A DNA stretch of 12,633 nt from Bacteroidetes bacterium UBA6661 (lineage in GTDB: Bacteria; Bacteroidota; Bacteroidia; AKYH767-A; OLB10): positions 126,097-138,729 of the forward strand of contig DKKR01000050.1 in NCBI GenBank assembly GCA_002455375.1, written 5' to 3'. Under the pieces are notes generated by a model. The model was not told the origin of the DNA, ran no database searches, and saw nothing but the letters and a program-made list of their open reading frames with translations. How positions within the stretch are numbered: the first letter of the stretch is position 1; every line of letters begins with the position of its first letter. The position numbers and the translations under genes were made by a program. Of this stretch, positions 7,180-12,633 are shown piece by piece.

Positions 7180-7201
7180 TGGGGAGCATACTGGGGAGCA
7201 T
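7180..7201 (+). repeat. Two direct repeats of TGGGGAGCAT near the tRNA-Ser 3' end
   Basis: TGGGGAGCAT occurs at 7180-7189 and again at 7192-7201, separated by AC, a period of 12 bases. GGGGA of the second copy can also pair with TCCCC at 7209-7213. The rest of the 7009-7262 interval is AT-rich with no gene seen. The G-rich pair stands out and could be a protein-binding site, for instance a leftover recombinase arm site next to a tRNA. That reading is inference; no integrase gene is present. Confidence 0.6.
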
Positions 7202-7262
7202 TGCACTTTCCCCTTTGCAGAATACAATATGTAAACAAAAAACATATCTTACCTCTTAAACT

Positions 7263-7286
7263 AAAAAAGCCCCCTATCGGAAGCCT
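7263..7286 (-). terminator. Probable terminator of the tRNA-Ser transcript
   Basis: On the minus strand AGGCTTCC, loop GATA and GGGGGCTT form an 8-bp stem with three G-T pairs. The run of six Ts on that strand (7268-7263) overlaps the end of the stem by two bases and continues beyond it. The hairpin lies 7 bases beyond the tRNA 3' end, so it most likely ends that transcript. Confidence 0.65.
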
Positions 7287-7293
7287 CTTTTTG

Positions 7294-7378
7294 CGGAGAG
7301 AGAGGGATTCGAACCCCCGTTGGTTTTACCCAAGGCGGTTTTCAAGACCGCTGCAATCAACCACTCTGCCATCTCTCC
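7294..7378 (-). tRNA. tRNA-Ser (anticodon UGA)
   Basis: The minus strand folds as a class II tRNA of 85 bases. The acceptor arms GGAGAGA and TCTCTCC pair perfectly, followed by discriminator G. The anticodon stem GCGGT/ACCGC encloses loop CTTGAAA, giving anticodon TGA, which reads UCA-type serine codons. A long variable arm (TTGG...CCAA) is typical of tRNA-Ser, and the T arm is GGGGG-TTCGAAT-CCCTC. The 3' CCA is not encoded; the bases after the discriminator are CAA. Confidence 0.96.
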
Positions 7379-7383
7379 GGGCG

Positions 7384-7411
7384 CGAAAGTAATACAATTT
7401 TTAATTCGCAA
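7384..7411 (-). promoter_or_regulatory. Weak candidate promoter for tRNA-Ser
   Basis: On the minus strand TTG (7411-7409), a 17-base spacer and TACTTTCG (7391-7384) resemble the TTG...TAnnTTTG pattern with one mismatch. The box ends five bases before the mature tRNA 5' end, so the primary transcript would carry almost no leader. Confidence 0.35.
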
Positions 7412-7483
7412 ATTAATTTTGACATTTTTACAACACTTATACTTAAAATCTTGTCTATCTTTATACTCTAAATAATTCATACA

Positions 7484-8935
7484 ATGAAACGCTTATTATT
7501 ATTCTTAGCACTTGGGTCTATAGCAGCGCTGACTCAGGCTAAAACAATTAAGGCTTTGTTTGATTATAAATCCTTCTATGCTCCCGGTCAGGGTTCGTAC
7601 CTGGAATGGTATCTGTCTGTAAAAGGCAATTCCGTAAACTACAAAATGAGCGAAAGCGGCAACTACGAAGCCGCAGTGGCAGTAGCTTATAAAATTACAC
7701 AAAATGATAAAATTGTTGCGCAGGACAGCTATAACCTCATCAGCCCGCTGACAAAAGACACGCTCCTTGTATCCGATTTTATTGACAATAAAAGATTGCA
7801 GCTGCCCAATGGAAAGTATAATATCGAGCTATCAGTAAAAGACAATGTAGCAGATTCCAAGACCTTTACCATCAATCAGGGATTTGAATTGGCTTTTGAA
7901 CCGGGAAAAACCTCTGTTTCTGATATTGAACTGGTGCAGCATTATTCAAAAAAGGAAACCGGCAATAATACTTTAGTTAAAAATGGATTTGAAATAATTC
8001 CTCGCGTTGACAATTTTTATCAGACAAACGAAGAACGTTTAATCTATTATGCAGAAGCCTATTTTACAAACTCACTAACTGATGATGCCGTTGCCGTTTA
8101 CAGTTATCTGCAAAATGCAGAATCAGGCAGCACTATAATGGATTACGGAACTGTGCAGCGTAAAAAAACAAGTGAAGTAATTCCTTTGTTGAGTGAAATT
8201 AATATTGCTAATCTGGGTTCCGGCAACTACAATCTGATAGTTGAAGTAAAAGACAAAAACAATCAATCGTTGGCATTGTCTAAAATATTTTTTCAGCGTC
8301 AATCTGTAGTGAAAGATAATTTTGTTTTGAATAATGATGTTTCATCAACCTTTGTTGCCACAATGAATGATAAAAATGTACTGGCAGAAAATATAGCCTG
8401 TCTGCAGCCTATCAGCAATGCACAACAATCGGAGTGGATAGGCAATCAGTTGAAAGCTGCCAATATTGATATGATGAAAAATTTCTTTTATGACTTTTGG
8501 CAACGCAGAGAGCCTGTCGATCCGCAAAAAGCATGGAACGATTATAAAGCCCATGTAGATGCCGTTCAGCAAAAATTCGGTTCTCGTGCATTAAAAGGTT
8601 ACAATACTGATATGGGAAGAGTTTATCTTGCTTATGGCGCACCAAGCACCATAAATAAAGGCGAATACGAGCCTAATACCTATCCGTATGAAATCTGGCG
8701 CTACGATAAAATAAACAATCACACTAACAAGACTTTTGTGTTTTACAGCAAAGATTTGTTAGCACGTAATTTTACACTCTTGCATAGCGATATGCCCGGA
8801 GAGCCTTATGAAGCAGCATGGAATATGATTTTGCATGATCGTAGTATTAAAGCTAAAAATATTGATGATACCGGTAAGGATTTGAAAGGTGTTTATTCGG
8901 GCGACAGAACAAATGATAATTTTAATGCCAAGTAA
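7484..8935 (+). CDS. GWxTD domain-containing secreted protein
   Basis: The 483-residue product has a signal peptide (residues 1-19, cleavage likely after TQA). Its C-terminal part is the Bacteroidota GWxTD domain: FFYDFWQRREPVDPQKAWNDY (334-354, given here in outline), then KGYNTDMGRVYLAYGAPSTI (371-390), YPYEIWRYD (400-408) and NKTFVFYSKDLLARNFTLLHSD (415-436, in outline). The name-giving Gly-Trp-x-Thr-Asp is Gly-Tyr-Asn-Thr-Asp here (372-376). The N-terminal 300 residues are beta-rich with repeated strand patterns such as GKYNIELSVKD (110-120) and GNYNLIVEVKDK (247-258), suggesting tandem Ig-like or similar modules. The biochemical function of the family is not established; export to the periplasm or outer membrane is inferred. 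It is the first gene of a tight plus-strand run; the acyltransferase start is 7 bases after its stop. Confidence 0.88.
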   Translation: MKRLLLFLALGSIAALTQAKTIKALFDYKSFYAPGQGSYLEWYLSVKGNSVNYKMSESGNYEAAVAVAYKITQNDKIVAQDSYNLISPLTKDTLLVSDFIDNKRLQLPNGKYNIELSVKDNVADSKTFTINQGFELAFEPGKTSVSDIELVQHYSKKETGNNTLVKNGFEIIPRVDNFYQTNEERLIYYAEAYFTNSLTDDAVAVYSYLQNAESGSTIMDYGTVQRKKTSEVIPLLSEINIANLGSGNYNLIVEVKDKNNQSLALSKIFFQRQSVVKDNFVLNNDVSSTFVATMNDKNVLAENIACLQPISNAQQSEWIGNQLKAANIDMMKNFFYDFWQRREPVDPQKAWNDYKAHVDAVQQKFGSRALKGYNTDMGRVYLAYGAPSTINKGEYEPNTYPYEIWRYDKINNHTNKTFVFYSKDLLARNFTLLHSDMPGEPYEAAWNMILHDRSIKAKNIDDTGKDLKGVYSGDRTNDNFNAK

Positions 8936-8942
8936 TTTTTAG

Positions 8943-9794
8943 GTGGCCTTTCTCTTTCTGAAGTTTCTTATTCGCTGTATTGCTTTTCTTGACTTAAGAA
9001 TACTTTATCTCCTGGCAGATGTTATTGCATTTTGCTTTAAATATATTTTCCCTTATCGCAAAAAAGTAATTCTTCAAAATCTTTACAACTCTTTTCCCGA
9101 AAAAAACGAACAGGAGATTGAAGAAATTGCAAAGCAGTTTTACAATTACTTTGCCGACTTAATTGTAGAGACCATAAAAATGTCAAGCATATCAAAAGAA
9201 GAATTGCTCAGACGTTGCCGTTTTACCAATCCCGAAATTCTTCATAACTATTATGAAAAAAAACGCAGTATCATTGCAGTATGTGGTCATTTCAATAACT
9301 GGGAGTTAGGAGCTTTGGCACTTTCTGTCATAGACAAACATCAGATGCTTGGAGTTTACAAACCACTGTCCAACAATTCGTGGAATGAATATTTTAAAAC
9401 AATACGTTCAAGATTCGGTATGATACCGGTTCCGATGAAATCAATCTTACGCGAATTGATTAAACGCAAAAATGAACCTACCATAACTGCCCTTGCTGCC
9501 GATCAGACACCACACCGTTCAGAGATAAATTATCGAACCACGTTTTTAAATCAGGATACAGCGGTATTTCTAGGTGCGGAAAAACTTTGTAAGCAAACCA
9601 ATTACCCGCTGATTTATTTTTCTATGCATCAAATTCGCAGAGGTTATTATGATATAACCATAATTCCTATAAGTGATGACCCTAAAAATACCGCAGAGCA
9701 CGAACTTACTCATAAACATTTAAGACTATTAGAAAACGACATACATGCACAGCCGGGCAACTGGCTTTGGAGTCACCGCAGATGGAAATATTAA
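8943..9794 (+). CDS. LpxL/HtrB-family lipid A biosynthesis acyltransferase
   Basis: Members of this family sit at the inner face of the cytoplasmic membrane and transfer an acyl chain from acyl-ACP to a lipid A precursor or related lipid. The 283-residue protein shows the H-x4-E catalytic pair in HFNNWELG (His116, Glu121), the DQTP segment (187-190) with His191, and the C-terminal WLWSHRRWK (274-282), which is highly typical of LpxL-type enzymes. An N-terminal hydrophobic stretch (about 2-35) should attach it to the membrane. The start is a GTG at 8943, 7 bases after the previous stop. It is chosen because it precedes the hydrophobic segment and no ATG is available nearby. The length is slightly below the roughly 300 residues of E. 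coli LpxL, as is common in Bacteroidota. Adjacent glycosyltransferase and membrane genes support an envelope role. Confidence 0.93.
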   Translation: MAFLFLKFLIRCIAFLDLRILYLLADVIAFCFKYIFPYRKKVILQNLYNSFPEKNEQEIEEIAKQFYNYFADLIVETIKMSSISKEELLRRCRFTNPEILHNYYEKKRSIIAVCGHFNNWELGALALSVIDKHQMLGVYKPLSNNSWNEYFKTIRSRFGMIPVPMKSILRELIKRKNEPTITALAADQTPHRSEINYRTTFLNQDTAVFLGAEKLCKQTNYPLIYFSMHQIRRGYYDITIIPISDDPKNTAEHELTHKHLRLLENDIHAQPGNWLWSHRRWKY

Positions 9795-9807
9795 ATATCA
9801 ATCAATA

Positions 9808-10092
9808 ATGAACGTATTAAAACAATTCAGATTAGTTGCAATTGCAGAAGGAATTTCCTTTTTAGTTCTACTTTTTATTGCCATGCCGCTGAAGTATGGT
9901 GCTGATATGCCATTAGCTGTAAAATATACAGGCTGGGTGCATGGACTTTTATTTGTGTTTTATATTTATGCGCTTCTTCAGGTGTGGCAACAATATAAAT
10001 GGAATTTGAGAATGATGTCGTTAGCTATGCTGGCATCGGTTTTGCCTTTCGGAACATTCTATTTTGAAAAGAAATACCTGAACAACATCTGA
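9808..10092 (+). CDS. Small DUF3817 integral membrane protein
   Basis: The 94-residue product has three hydrophobic segments: residues about 10-26 (VAIAEGISFLVLLFIAM), about 40-57 (GWVHGLLFVFYIYALLQV) and about 68-84. The order FRLVAIAEGISFLVLLFIAMP, KYTGWVHG and a final LPFGTFYFEKKYL (each within these positions) is the pattern of DUF3817, a family of small membrane proteins of unknown function. The ATG at 9808 is used because it directly precedes the FRLVAIAEG segment. An upstream in-frame ATG (9745) lies inside the acyltransferase gene and would add an unrelated peptide. The gene follows the acyltransferase by 13 bases and is probably cotranscribed with it; whether it takes part in lipid synthesis cannot be said. 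Confidence 0.88.
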   Translation: MNVLKQFRLVAIAEGISFLVLLFIAMPLKYGADMPLAVKYTGWVHGLLFVFYIYALLQVWQQYKWNLRMMSLAMLASVLPFGTFYFEKKYLNNI

Positions 10093-10124
10093 TATTTACT
10101 CCTTAGATTTCATTTCTTTGCAGC

Positions 10125-11153
10125 GTGATTAAAGCTGCTGTTGTCATATTAAATTATAATGGTGCTGCATTACTGCAACAATTTCTGCCCTCTGTAATTG
10201 CCAACACCCCGTTATGGTGTTCTATTATAGTTGCAGACAATGCCTCTACCGACCATTCCTTATCTGTAATGAAACAGCATTTTCCGGATGTAAGCTGCAT
10301 TGAAATGCAACAAAACACCGGCTTTGCCGGAGGCTATAACAATGCTTTACATCAAATAGATGCAGAATACTTTATTTTACTCAATTCTGATATTGAAGTA
10401 ACTCCGCAATGGATAGAACCTGTAATTGAGTTTATGGATAAACATGCAGATGTTGCAGCATGTCAGCCAAAAATATTAGCCTATCATCAGAAAGAATTTT
10501 TTGAACATGCCGGTGCCTGTGGCGGATACATTGATTATTTGGGTTATCCATTTTGCAGAGGAAGAATTTTTAATTCTTTAGAAAAAGATGAAAACCAATA
10601 CTCCGATAATAAGGAGATATTTTGGGCAACAGGTGCAGCTATGTTTATCAGAGGCCATGTCTTTAAATCAACAGGTGGTTTTGATACTGACTTTTTTGCA
10701 CACATGGAAGAAATTGATCTTTGCTGGCGCATGAAACACAGTGGTCATAAATTGTATTGCATTCCGGCATCAAAAGTGTATCATGTTGGTGGTGGAACAT
10801 TACATAAAAGCAACCCAAAAAAAACTTATCTCAATTTCAGAAATAATCTGATGATGCTTTTGAAAAACTTACCTGAAGGCAACAGGTTTTCTGTTTTCAC
10901 GAAACGATTATATCTCGATAAATTGGCATTTATTAAATTTTTCTTTTCTGGAAATTTTAAAGATGCATGGGCTGTTTACAGGGCCTATTTTTACGTGATG
11001 CTTAATTACAATACATTAAAGAAGAAACGTGGAGAAATTAAAAATGTCAACACCAATGTTTCATGTATATTTGAAAAAAGTATTGTTTCAGAACATTTTT
11101 TCAGAGGGAAAAAGAAGTTTACAGAGTTAAATCAGGATTATTTTTCAAAATAA
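10125..11153 (+). CDS. Family 2 glycosyltransferase
   Basis: The 342-residue protein is a GT-A fold glycosyltransferase of family 2, resembling rhamnosyltransferase-like enzymes. It begins with AAVVILNYNG (4-13), followed by VADNASTD (36-43) for nucleotide binding. NTGFAGGYNNAL (64-75) and the DxD-equivalent LLNSDIEV (85-92) follow. The acceptor-side motif FFAHMEEIDLCWRMK (190-204) carries the likely catalytic acid, and YHVGGGT (219-225) follows. These enzymes add a sugar from a nucleotide donor to lipopolysaccharide, capsule or another acceptor at the cytoplasmic face of the membrane. Donor and acceptor cannot be predicted here. The GTG start at 10125 places the first beta strand at the N-terminus as in the family. 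The gap to DUF3817 is 32 bases, and the C-terminal 90 residues show no second domain. Confidence 0.93.
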   Translation: MIKAAVVILNYNGAALLQQFLPSVIANTPLWCSIIVADNASTDHSLSVMKQHFPDVSCIEMQQNTGFAGGYNNALHQIDAEYFILLNSDIEVTPQWIEPVIEFMDKHADVAACQPKILAYHQKEFFEHAGACGGYIDYLGYPFCRGRIFNSLEKDENQYSDNKEIFWATGAAMFIRGHVFKSTGGFDTDFFAHMEEIDLCWRMKHSGHKLYCIPASKVYHVGGGTLHKSNPKKTYLNFRNNLMMLLKNLPEGNRFSVFTKRLYLDKLAFIKFFFSGNFKDAWAVYRAYFYVMLNYNTLKKKRGEIKNVNTNVSCIFEKSIVSEHFFRGKKKFTELNQDYFSK

Positions 11154-11170
11154 TTTTTAATTGCTAATCA

Positions 11171-11782
11171 ATGAAAATAATTTGTGTCGGTCGAAACTAT
11201 GCTGCTCATGCAGCAGAATTAAAAAACCCTATAAGTGCAGAGCCTGTAATTTTTATGAAACCCGAAACGGCACAGCTGCTGCCGCGAATGCCGTTCTTTA
11301 TTCCCGACTTCAGCACCGACATTCATCATGAAGTGGAATTGGTGGTAAAAATCAACCGTACAGGCAAACATATTCAGGAGCACTTTGCAAACACCTATTA
11401 TGATGAAATAGGAATAGGAATAGATTTTACGGCTCGCGACAAACAATCGCAATTAAAAGAAAAAAGCCTGCCCTGGGAGTTAGCCAAAGCATTTGATGGC
11501 AGCGCACCAACAGGTAAATTTCTGAACAAATCAATTTTTACGTCCGTACAAAACATTAATTTTCATCTCGAAAAAAACGGCAGTATAGTGCAGCAGGGCA
11601 ATAGCAGCAATATGCTTTTTAATATTGATAAAATAATTGCATTTGTTTCATCCTATATCACACTTAAAAAAGGTGATTTAATCTTTACAGGTACACCTGA
11701 AGGTGTTGGCAAGGTACAGGCCAACGATGTTCTGGATGCATTTATTGAAGATCAGCATCTTCTGACTGTTAAAATAAAATAG
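11171..11782 (+). CDS. Fumarylacetoacetate hydrolase (FAH) family protein
   Basis: This 203-residue single-domain protein belongs to the FAH superfamily, which uses a divalent metal to hydrolyse, decarboxylate or hydrate 2-oxo acids. It starts with KIICVGRNYAAHAAEL (2-17), then shows the metal ligands in HHEVELVV (Glu54, Glu56) and GIGIDFTARD (Asp85). It continues with KAFDGSAPTG (106-115) and GDLIFTGTPEGVG (168-180), where the GTPxGVG loop is a family hallmark. Its size matches compact FAHD1/YcgM-type members, such as oxaloacetate decarboxylases or acylpyruvases, rather than the two-domain catechol-pathway enzymes. The substrate cannot be read from the sequence. The ATG lies 17 bases after the glycosyltransferase stop, so it is probably the last gene of this run. 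Its metabolic role appears unrelated to the envelope genes before it. Confidence 0.95.
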   Translation: MKIICVGRNYAAHAAELKNPISAEPVIFMKPETAQLLPRMPFFIPDFSTDIHHEVELVVKINRTGKHIQEHFANTYYDEIGIGIDFTARDKQSQLKEKSLPWELAKAFDGSAPTGKFLNKSIFTSVQNINFHLEKNGSIVQQGNSSNMLFNIDKIIAFVSSYITLKKGDLIFTGTPEGVGKVQANDVLDAFIEDQHLLTVKIK

Positions 11783-11881
11783 TTAAAAAAATAATTATTC
11801 ATTATCAGAACATCAAGTCAATACGCTAATTTTACCCTTATTAATATTTAAATTTACGCCCGCAAAAATCACTTTTCAAAC

Positions 11882-12633
11882 ATGCTTCAGCAACAGCAAA
11901 AGGAAGAAATAAAAAGCCTGCTTCGGGAGGCTGACCTTGCAGGTTGCAAAGCTTTTCTTGAGAATTGGTTACCCTCAGAGTTGGTCGAACTTATTGATGA
12001 ATCGCCTAACGAACATCGCGTTTTAATTTTTAAGGCTTTAAATCGTGAACAGGCTTTTGAATCTTACGAATCGTTAGACCTGAATCTGCAGATTTCCTTA
12101 CTCGATATTTTACCACCACGTCAGGTGCAGCTTATTCTCAATGACATGAGTCCTGATGCACGTACTGCATTGCTCGAAGATATTGATAATGACCTGCTGA
12201 ACCGTTTGCTGAAACTGCTCACACCAAAAGAGCGTGCTATTGCTCTTTCACTACTTGGTTATCCTGAAAATTCTATCGGTCGTCTGATGACGCCAGATTA
12301 CATTGCCATCAGAAAAGAATGGAGTGTGCAATATGCACTTGACTATATTCGTGAAAATGGTGAAAATTCTGAGACACTAAACATTATTTATATTGTTGAC
12401 GACAAAGGGCATCTGATTGACGATATTAAAGTGGCCGAAATTTTATTGGCCAACCTGCATGTTAAAATTGAAGAGCTGATTGACGGAAAATATACTGCAC
12501 TTTCTGTTACTGATGATGAGAAAGTTGCCATCAGTGAATTTAAAAAACATAACCGTGTGGCCTTGCCTGTTGTTGACACTTCGCAAATGCTGTTAGGGAT
12601 TATCACTGTTGATGATGTGTTGCAACTTGCAGA
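11882..12633 (+). CDS. mgtE: Magnesium transporter MgtE, N-terminal half (cut by window edge)
   Basis: The first 250 codons are present and open to the end of the window; a full MgtE has about 450. MgtE is an inner-membrane Mg2+ channel whose cytoplasmic domains sense Mg2+. Residues 1 to about 130 form the superhelical MgtE N domain with its recurring LLxxLxP pattern (ISLLDILPPRQVQLILNDM at 71-89, LKLLTPKERAIALSLLGYP at 110-128). The link to the CBS domains is GYPENSIGRLMTPDYIAI (126-143), very typical of the family. CBS1 covers about 137-195, and CBS2 about 200 to the edge, ending in LLGIITVDDVLQLA. The five transmembrane helices lie beyond the window. The gap of 99 bases from the preceding gene suggests a separate promoter, though I see no exact TAnnTTTG box there; TAAATTTA is the nearest. 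Confidence 0.95.
   Translation, partial: MLQQQQKEEIKSLLREADLAGCKAFLENWLPSELVELIDESPNEHRVLIFKALNREQAFESYESLDLNLQISLLDILPPRQVQLILNDMSPDARTALLEDIDNDLLNRLLKLLTPKERAIALSLLGYPENSIGRLMTPDYIAIRKEWSVQYALDYIRENGENSETLNIIYIVDDKGHLIDDIKVAEILLANLHVKIEELIDGKYTALSVTDDEKVAISEFKKHNRVALPVVDTSQMLLGIITVDDVLQLA

Noticed and set aside
5346..7290. Complete mobile element or toxin-antitoxin pair around the Fic gene
   Set aside because: No integrase, transposase, terminal inverted repeats, duplicated tRNA end or separate antitoxin gene could be found.
7201..7480. Open frames on both strands across the tRNA, including RDSNPR and MAEWLIAAVLKTA peptides
   Set aside because: These are well-known false translations of tRNA-Ser genes.
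9745..9807. Upstream ATG for the DUF3817 gene
   Set aside because: It lies inside the acyltransferase gene, and the family pattern begins at the ATG at 9808.

Overview
The window reads as chromosomal DNA of a member of the Bacteroidota, probably of the Chitinophagales/Sphingobacteriales type. The evidence is an AT-rich composition, a GWxTD-family protein, a DUF4249-like lipoprotein, no convincing Shine-Dalgarno sequences before the starts, and promoter motifs of the Bacteroidota TTG...TAnnTTTG type. No species can be named from sequence alone. Two genes are cut by the window edges: an RluA-type pseudouridine synthase on the left and the magnesium transporter MgtE on the right.

Left block, minus strand (1-2144): a probable operon. 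A secreted protein with a jellyroll-like domain and a coiled coil comes first, then panB (pantothenate/CoA synthesis) after a 10-base gap. The pseudouridine synthase start codon overlaps the panB stop in a TGATG. Divergent from this block is a lipoprotein gene (2242-3237), followed by dnaK (3369-5291). The dnaK upstream region has a sigma-54-like -24/-12 element (3317-3333) and overlapping TGACA/TGTCA inverted repeats (3283-3305). A strong intrinsic terminator follows dnaK.

Middle block (5346-7290): a gene-poor, AT-rich segment holding a single gene, a Fic-domain AMPylator candidate with its own promoter, an N-terminal inhibitory motif and a C-terminal winged helix. Its arginine codons are mostly AGA/AGG, unlike dnaK. 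Between it and the 3' end of a minus-strand tRNA-Ser(UGA) lie two 10-bp direct repeats. I read this as a possible small acquired islet at a tRNA, but no integrase or duplicated tRNA end is visible.

Right block, plus strand (7484-11782): five closely spaced genes, probably one operon. They encode a GWxTD-type secreted protein, an LpxL/HtrB-type lipid acyltransferase, a small DUF3817 membrane protein, a family 2 glycosyltransferase and a fumarylacetoacetate-hydrolase-family enzyme. The acyltransferase and glycosyltransferase point to envelope lipid or polysaccharide synthesis. mgtE starts after a further 99 bases.

Most of the window is ordinary housekeeping content. The parts most worth a second look are the dnaK promoter architecture and the Fic/tRNA segment. 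I found no CRISPR array, complete insertion sequence or clearly new multi-gene system.
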